64,000 bases of DNA from Branchiostoma belcheri. Its lineage: Eukaryota; Chordata; Leptocardii; Amphioxiformes; Branchiostomatidae. A program made the translations under genes and the position numbers. The stretch covers positions 1,122,307 to 1,186,306 of the forward strand of contig NW_017804076.1 in assembly GCF_001625305.1 (NCBI RefSeq). The letters are read 5' to 3'. Position 1 is the first letter of the stretch. The number at the start of each line of letters is the position of its first letter. Positions 58,001 to 64,000 of this stretch are shown one piece after another. Below the pieces are notes generated by a model, which saw only the letters and a program-made list of their open reading frames with translations, was not told where the DNA came from and made no database searches.

Positions 58001-61000
58001 CAGTTTCTTGCAGGCTAGACTAATTGGTAAATAGGGTGAACAATGTCGTATTGGCCGGCCGGTCAGAGTAAGAAGTAATGTAAATTTGGCAAAGCTAGTC
58101 TCAAATATCCTTATCCTATGGGTTAATTTGCTAACTGAGACTATTAGTGTGCACGTTTTGTAATTACTCGTACATGTATTTGTATTTTCCTTCCATAGGT
58201 CCAGGGAAGACTTCAAGTGTTACGTTACTTTCCAGAAAGAGGGCGGCCCTAGGCTAGCTTCCTATATGATGTTTTGTATGCGTACAGCAATACTTAATAG
58301 TGTTTCCTTCTTGTTCACCGTAACTCAGGTACATGTGAGAGCGGTACTCAGGATTCGCTGACTCCGGGTTTTGCAGACGATCCGGAAGGTTTCTCCAGGT
58401 TTGAGAACAAGTCTGGTCTGGCCGAGGACATGAAGCTGCTGGCCACGATGCCGGAGCTGTATGACGTCACGTTCCTGGCGGGAGAAGAGAGGGAACCCGT
58501 GTACGGCATCAGGGCGATCCTGGCGGCTAGGAGCAGGTGCGACTGCAGTTCTAAATCATTTCGCTAGAGATCGCTAGAGTCCCTCGCCTGCAGTTCAGTC
58601 GCCCTAGTGTGCGAGTTCCCACATAACACTGTAAAATATCTCACCATACAACTCTGTTTGCGGAATTCTTTTTAGCAAAAACGTACATTTTTACTAATCA
58701 TCTACTTGGGTAGAATTTAAAATTCAATTTACTTTAGATAAGTTAAAGATGTAGTTATTTCGGTCTTTTTGAGTGGTTCAAAGAGGTATTGCACTCTCAA
58801 ATACAGTGTACTAGTATGTCATCATGAATGTGCAACGATAATGCCAGATAAAAGTAAAAACTTTAACGTTGCCGGCAGGATTCGAACCTGCGCGGGCAGA
58901 ACCCAATGGATTTCAAGTCCATCGCCTTAACCACTCGGCCACGACAACCTGTTGGGATCTTAATGCTCATCTGTACAATCGTCGATATCATTTCAACTAC
59001 AAAGAAATTGATCGCATCTGATCGTTTTTTCAAACTATTGACAATTAACCTCAAGATTCCATATGATTCAAATGCTTTCATGTGCTTTTATATATGTTCA
59101 ACTGGCAAGTGTTTGAAACCTTGCAAATTTATCAAACCAAAGTTGTTGTTACGTCGGTGAAGGTTAGACATCCAGGTAATAAGATACGTAAAAATTGACT
59201 CATTTGCGTCAACCTTCTCTTGATTTTCTCTAACATTTGTTTCCTACTGGACAATAAAAAATTGTATTCATTTCGTTTGTATCAATCAATAGTTCATGTT
59301 TATAAACCTGCTGAGTTTGAGAGCTCTCCAATGTCACTGGCGAAAGGTAGAGGATACTACGTACACCTGAAACGTCTAACCAATTCCAAAATCATATCCA
59401 GTTGCTTGAGTTTTTGGTGGTGTTGTTTTGCCAATAGTAAAAATTGTTCCTTTTTTCCTTTGCAGGGTGTTCCACAAGTTGCTCTTCTTAACATCTCCAA
59501 AGATCCGCAACAAGAAGACGTCCAGACACTCGGGTTCCTTCGCCAGAATATTTTCCAAGCTCGGCAGCAACGACAACTTGAACATGAACTCGCCTGACGT
59601 CATCGAGGTGCCTGACTTTGACCCGGATGTGTTCCGTGACCTGATGGAGTACATCCACACCGGATGTGTCAAGCTGCAGCCGAGGACGCTCATTGGTGAG
59701 AAACTGACCAATAAACAAGCGCGTAGATCATATGCATTGCAATCTTGACCAATCAACGAGCTTAAAAATGTTAATGAGATTAACAACGGAGCAGACCGTG
59801 TCAAAGTAGTGACGACCACTATCGACAAGCACGTAAACCAATTCAAGGGAAAAGCCTAGAATAAATAAAAAATCATCACCCAAACAACATTTTCGATAAC
59901 TTTAAGTAAATATTTAAGTAAAACCTAAATATACATGAGATTATGAATATTATCCATCATCAAGTGCCACCATTATCAAAGAACATCATTGGACAATTTT
60001 TGCCCGGTATGAAAATCAAAACTTTTGAAAAAAACTTTTGGCTGGCGTTTTGCTTGTACTCACATCAACCTTGTTGAGATCATGTATTTAAAAGTCAATG
60101 TGTACAAGCCGCAGTATCATTGCAATAGCATTGCTTGTATTTTCACCTAGGCTTGATGAACGCGGCTGAGTTTTACGGTCTGGAGGAACTGAGGCGAGCC
60201 TGTATCGGGTTTCTACACTGCTGTATCAGTCTGGATACCGTCTGTCCGCTACTGAGCTCGATGGAGAAATATGTCCACTTCAAGTCAACGAGATCACTCA
60301 TGCAAAAGGTGGGTCGAAAACTGTGTAAACCTTTGTGAAACTGTGAAGAGTCACTCGAAACACCTTGTAGTCTTCCAATTTTCACACTCAAAAGGTTATC
60401 AATGTGGAAGTATTTTACAGCCAAATCTGCTTAGATTCTGGGCGTAAAAACAACGATTTTGTTGTTCATGCATTTTTTAAATGCGCTCATGGCTTATTTT
60501 TTTTATTCAACAGGTGCTGGAGTTTGTAGACGACCACGCCACAGACGTGTTGACGCAAGCGCCTTTCGCCATTCTCCCTGATCACGTGGTCAGACTCATC
60601 CTCTCGCGAGATGTTCTGCAGGCAGACGAGGTCACAAAAGTAAGCAACTGAGTTGACGTCGTGTGATATCTACTGTAGGCATTCTGCGGCAAAAAAAAAA
60701 AAAACTACATAAGTCCGTTTCTACAAAAACTTGTGGCGGCCAATGTTGCGTGCTATTAACGTTATATGTTAAGCATCAAATATTTGAGTGGCCTTCTTTA
60801 TTGAAATCGCTTATTTTGTTTTTCTTTCCTGCAGTTCCACGCAGCTCTTCGCTGGGCACGTCGCTACAGCGACAAGCACCCAGACATATCCGTGAAGGCC
60901 GCCATTTCTCCACTCTTGGACTACATAGACTTCAACTCCATGTCCGCCATGACACTAATGAAGGACATCCGGGCCACGGGAACAGTCCCGGATGAAAAAC

Positions 61001-61224
61001 TCGTGACTGCGCTTGCGTACCAGGCGGACCCGGCCAGCGTGGAGTCCATGCGCATGCGCAACGCCACGAGATCGCCACGGCGCAAGCGCAATAACGTGAC
61101 GTCACAGATGGCGGCGCTAAGCATGTCGGACAGGTTAGATGATGACGTCAATAGTGACGTCGGTGAATCGGACAGTGGAAACAGCAGCAATGACCATGAT
61201 GATGGGAGCTTGCACTACTTCTAG
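43031..61224 (+). CDS. BTB-BACK protein like insect 'serine-enriched protein'
   Basis: Coding exons: 43031-43121, 58329-58536, 59466-59695, 60151-60308, 60514-60639 and 60835-61224, giving 400 residues with all phases matching. The N-terminus is Ser/Thr-rich (MSVRSDTSRTTSDGSSITMD). The BTB domain runs about 74-195 (LLATMPELYDVTFLAGEERE ... VFRDLMEYIHTGCVKLQPRT), with a basic/Ser insertion (KIRNKKTSRHSGS) between its halves. The BACK region is about 225-330 (VLEFVDDHATDVL, ILPDHVVRLILSRD). A basic SPRRKRNN motif and an acidic Ser-rich tail ending LHYF follow. From memory the BTB-BACK core is closest to Drosophila 'serine-enriched protein' (gprs). BTB-BACK proteins often serve as Cullin-3 adaptors, but no Kelch repeats are present and the role is unknown. 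The first intron is 15.2 kb. Confidence 0.87.
44636..44970 (+). repeat. Tandem duplication, approx. 170-bp unit
   Basis: Copies 44636-44811 and 44812-44970 share 'tgtggtctgattttgacc' and 'gtagtggggcatagtcattc'. The second copy has small deletions. Confidence 0.9.
46065..46253. mobile_element. Palindromic element copy A
   Basis: Starts tagcctctaccaggct and ends with the complement (agcctggtagaggcta type; here acctggtagaagctg). Flanked by cttatatat / cttgtatat, an 8-of-9 direct repeat. Internal arms carry 'gagtagaaa.tggcca'. Confidence 0.8.
47570..47772 (+). repeat. Tandem duplication, approx. 102-bp unit
   Basis: Two copies share 'ctgaccaaaagtgaccatat' and 'aataaaatggacgataaaa'. Confidence 0.9.
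50869..51088. mobile_element. Palindromic element copy B
   Basis: Inverted copies of 'gaggcggctggaaaga.tag' and 'gataacatgccggg' flank a central 'agtactctctagtactctc'. Flanks gaccggtcc / gaccctccc agree at 7 of 9 bases. Confidence 0.85.
52779..52866. repeat. Short inverted repeat
   Basis: cctgggtgccatcct at left and aggatggcaccctggg at right, with a second nested pair (ggccgtgatag / ctatcacggc) close by. Probably a small MITE. Confidence 0.65.
53150..53275 (+). repeat. Dispersed repeat 'ccaagcagat...caaattggccaggcagta', copy 1
   Basis: The motif order tctccaagcagat - gcaagacagt - tcaaattggccaggcagta recurs in reverse at 57536-57612 and, more diverged, at 54238-54312. Confidence 0.6.
53305..53494. 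mobile_element. Palindromic element copy C
   Basis: Same ends as copies B and D. Flanked by an exact 9-bp direct repeat, tctgcttgg (53296-53304 and 53495-53503). Confidence 0.9.
54238..54312 (+). repeat. Dispersed repeat, diverged copy
   Basis: tcaagcagatatt, gacagtatcaattttgcaagac and ggctgggcaacata align with the copy at 53150-53275. Confidence 0.4.
55411..55615. mobile_element. Palindromic element copy D
   Basis: Starts tagcctctaccaggcttcg and ends with its near-complement. Flanked by an exact 9-bp direct repeat, ttaagaaag (55402-55410 and 55616-55624). No ORF. Confidence 0.92.
56248..56577 (+). repeat. Three tandem copies of an approx. 113-bp unit
   Basis: Copies start at 56248, 56364 and 56474. 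Each runs from 'agcagcagaatttgaactac' to 'gagtgtgtactaggcaa' and an 'atagaca' end. The third is the most diverged. Confidence 0.92.
56971..57175 (+). CDS. Alternative first coding exon of the BTB-BACK gene
   Basis: An ATG at 56971 opens 68 codons (MVFQGMEGMSWIKYAVSDDS...) ending at a strong donor (GCGGAAG|gtaagg) in phase 1. That is the phase needed by the shared exon at 58329, so it would replace the 43031 exon and give 438 residues. The Ser/Asp-rich stretch (SDDSSSSDNK) is similar in character to the distal N-terminus. It would have its own promoter just upstream, about 1.2 kb from the shared exon. This is inferred from frame and splice sites. Confidence 0.6.
57536..57612 (-). repeat. Dispersed repeat, reverse copy
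   Basis: On the minus strand it reads tctccaagcagatctttcgg ... gacagtgtcaaattggccaggcagta, matching 53150-53275. Confidence 0.6.
58867..58948 (-). tRNA. tRNA-Ser (anticodon TGA)
   Basis: On the minus strand, the 5' GTTGTCG acceptor arm pairs with CGGCAAC at the 3' end (one G-T). The A box is TGGCCGAGTGG, and the anticodon loop CTTGAAA gives TGA (58913-58915). A long variable arm typical of serine tRNA and the B box GGTTCGAATCC follow. A T-run (TTTTT on the minus strand, about 58854) is a pol III terminator. There is no intron. It lies in an intron of the BTB-BACK gene, on the opposite strand. Confidence 0.95.
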
Positions 61225-62567
61225 GACGTATGATGGAGACACCTGTGGTAGAATCAGTTGGAAAAAGAAGGGAATGATTTTACCATGACATGGGAATGAA
61301 GAATGACCCAGGACGAATGGGAGACTTTAAAAAAAATGTGGAAACCAGAAATGAATACAGCTTCAAAAGGACCAGTCATCAACAGTGTGCAAGTTCAGCT
61401 TGCCCCCTACCGCTGTTGTCATGAACTGCAGCACAGGAATGGAAAGTGTTTCTTTTATAATGGGTACTTTCCATGTAAGCCTATGTGTGGACCTAGGCCC
61501 ATCCTCATTCTAAAATCGATTAAGAAACATCTGATTGTTATTGACTCAAATATACCTTCATCAATGTTTAATGGTTTGTCAGCACTTTAGAAGTGTTAAC
61601 GTTATGTATGCTGAGACTTGACCGATATTTTCTGTAAACAAGTTTGTTTCACAGTGTATCCTATTCTAGGAGCAGACAAGCTTCTTTCATGTCAATTGTA
61701 CATAGTGTACATTGCTTCGTACTAACAGTATTGTAATATTGAATTAATCACAGAAGCCTCCTTCAAACTTGTTGATGCACTGAGTGTCAGTGTGATGTCA
61801 TATTTAACCATTTTGTCAATATAATATTGGAATCCGTCCTATCATGGGCAACATGTTGTGAACTTTGTCAAACATGATGTACATTTTGTAGATTTGTGTG
61901 TGGCCTGGCTCATTTGTGTATTTCTTTTTTCCATCATAGTATAGTAGAGGAATCTTCTAGGTGAAGATGGATTCCATTAAAGATAGAATCAAGATATAAG
62001 GCTCCACCCCTGAGGCATTGCCAAAAACAGAACATATACAATGACAATTACCTTAATTTATGTAATTCATGAAAAGGTATCAGCAGCCCTGTGCAACCCA
62101 AAAAACAAGTGTCACCTTAACCTATTATACAGCAATATATGTACCATCAACCTTCCTTCCATCAAAATTCAAGTGGCATAAATCAACTAAATGTTAACTG
62201 TTCAACAGAACAACAAACATGTTCCAAAGCATTTAGGGGCTTAAAATATAGATTTTAAGCTCCATGCCAAAATTAAGTCAATAATGTAAACATTACTGAA
62301 GATTTTTTACAGATATAATTCCCTACAGATTTTCTGTACACATTCACACACAATGGCTGTATATAAATTATAATGACAATTTTTGACAATACACAAATTC
62401 TTAGATTATTAGAAGTCCCCAAAAATGCAGCATATGGATTCTAACATTTATCACACCACTCAGATAAATAGACATATGATATCATATTGGAGAAAATCTG
62501 ACCTGTAGTAACACACTTTGTCTCATGTTTGAAACTGAAGATCAGAAACCTACAATGTTATTCGTGT
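61225..62567. other. 3' UTRs between the BTB-BACK and Kelch genes (convergent)
   Basis: AT-rich, no coding signal. A candidate plus-strand ATTAAA lies at 61976-61981. An ORF at 61303-61590 has no recognisable features and is taken as 3' UTR. Confidence 0.5.
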
Positions 62568-63783
62568 CTAGTCCTCTACAGCACAAGTGTCTATCTTACA
62601 CATGGCTGCATTAGCAATGGGGAATGCCTTAGTGTTGTAGTGGAAGAGCCAACGGTCCTCAGCGGGGATGTACTCAAACACATTGCTGAGCCTTCCCATG
62701 TCCCTGTACCCCCCTACCACCCAAATGGAATCACCCAAGGCTGCGGCGTGGACGGTACGCAGCTTCCACGGCATGGGGGCACACTTGCTCCAGGTGTTGT
62801 ACGCAGCTGAGAACACTTCGCAGGTGTCCAGGACAGCATCTGCAATCAAACACAAAGGTAAGGTGCTCAGGGGAAAAGACTACAGCTGGATTTGTGTACA
62901 TGTGTAAAAGGGTACAAATAAAGGAGGTATATGGACCCATCCCAGAATCCCTTGCAATACACATTCTGCAATATACATTCCACAATATACATCACACAAT
63001 ACACATCCACAATACACACTCCACAATATGCATTCCACAATATACATTCCACAATATACACTTCACAATTGAATATACATATGTCTCCACAATACTTATT
63101 AAACAATGTACACACCACAATACACATTTCAGATGGCTGACTGGAAGCGACAAGAAATTAAACTTCTCATGTGTTGCATTTGACAGTGCAGCAACTGATA
63201 TAATTTGATCAGTAAATTTTCTTTTCCAAAATCACCCATGGGAAAGAGAAGAAATCGTAGTATGGTAGGTACTTTCATAATCATAATGAAGATAAATATG
63301 AATTCTTACTGTCAGTTGACAGCCCTCCTATGGCATATATGCTGTCTTTGAACACAACAACTGCATGCCCCTTCCTCGCTTGATGCATCGAAGGAACCTC
63401 TACCCATCTTGAAACAAAAATGTGAACAAAGTTAATACATCACACAGAAATTCAACTGCGTTTGTTGACTCTCAGTTTGTTTATTTGTTTTATTATCAGC
63501 ATTATGTAATCAAATCATAGAAATACACAATCATGAATAATAATAAATTTAACAACTTTACATGTAGACTTTTCATACCTCTTGGTCCACTTTGGGTTGC
63601 ACTTTTCACAGCTTTTCAGGATCTGTGGGTTGTGGGAATTGCCAGCTGCGCCCCCTATCACCCAGAGGTGGCCCCGCAGGGAGACCATGCCGTGTTCGTA
63701 GCGGCCGGTGGTCAGTGTCTCAATCTGCTTTATCCTCTCTGTCACTGGGTCCAACTCCTCTACTAGATCCATGGCTGACATCC
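62568..63783 (-). CDS. Kelch-repeat protein, last three exons (5' part outside window)
   Basis: Exons on the minus strand: 63783-63579, 63407-63310 and 62839-62568 (stop TAG at 62570-62568), with matching phases. Kelch blades are visible: RYEHGMVSLRGHLWVIGG, then MHQARKGHAVVVFKDSIYAIGG ... VFSAAYNTWSKCAPMPW, then LRTVHAAALGDSIWVVGG ... VFEYIPAEDRW. This is the C-terminal beta-propeller of a Kelch protein, perhaps a BTB-Kelch (KLHL) Cullin-3 adaptor, but the N-terminal domains are beyond the right edge, so the subfamily cannot be named. The first exon here starts in mid-codon, so there is no start in view. The gene is convergent with the BTB-BACK gene. Confidence 0.85.
62955..63130. repeat. 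Short-unit tandem repeat (cacaatacacattc type)
   Basis: Roughly ten imperfect copies of a 'ccacaatatacatt' unit, 13-20 bases apart, in the intron before the last Kelch exon. Confidence 0.85.
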
Positions 63784-64000
63784 CTGCAACAGAATATTCA
63801 ATGACTTACTGCAATACACTGTTGTAATGCAGAGAGATACAGATATATCACTACACTACATGGTCAGACTCACTCACTCACTTACTTCTCACTATCCAGG
63901 CAATGTCCGAGGGCTAATTGCATACTGACAAGGACAATGAGTAAGGAATGTACTGAATAATGGTAGAAAACCACGTGATGACATTAAGTTTTACTTCTAG

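Overview
This window reads as animal nuclear DNA, most likely from a lancelet (Branchiostoma). Its genes have many short exons joined by GT-AG introns. Their products resemble vertebrate proteins (RAB18, NOSTRIN, SPC25, p23/PTGES3). The neighbouring, tail-to-tail NOSTRIN and SPC25 genes repeat an arrangement I recall from human chromosome 2, and introns and spacers are dense with small inverted-repeat transposons. The species is an inference; the gene structures are read directly, with intron phases checked at every junction I give.

Layout. A two-exon gene for a mucin-like single-pass membrane protein (75-2160, +) is tail-to-tail with an eight-exon p23 co-chaperone gene (8012-3870, -). Head-to-head with p23 comes NOSTRIN (9861-22169, +), an F-BAR/SH3 adaptor of about 535-560 residues. 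It is tail-to-tail with SPC25 (26530-24608, -), an Ndc80-complex subunit, and SPC25 is head-to-head with RAB18 (27311-29729, +). A repeat-rich spacer separates RAB18 from a convergent six-exon gene for a membrane-anchored pectinacetylesterase/NOTUM-family hydrolase (38090-33727, -). A long gene-poor stretch leads to a BTB-BACK gene like insect 'serine-enriched protein' (43031-61224, +). It has a 15.2 kb first intron, a second candidate first exon at 56971, and a tRNA-Ser(UGA) gene antisense in a later intron. The last three exons of a Kelch-repeat gene (63783-62568, -) run off the right edge.

These are separate housekeeping and cell-biology functions (chaperoning, endocytic trafficking, kinetochore, Rab GTPase, secretory hydrolase, BTB adaptor). 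They share divergent promoters and convergent ends but form no visible pathway.

The most unusual content is the mobile DNA: a four-copy palindromic element family with 9-bp target duplications at 46-55.6 kb; an 866-bp element with identical 63-bp ends in the hydrolase gene; one inverted-repeat element inserted in another in a p23 intron; two tandem duplications that copied a splice donor; and two phase-supported GC-AG introns. I found no evidence of a wholly new multi-gene system.
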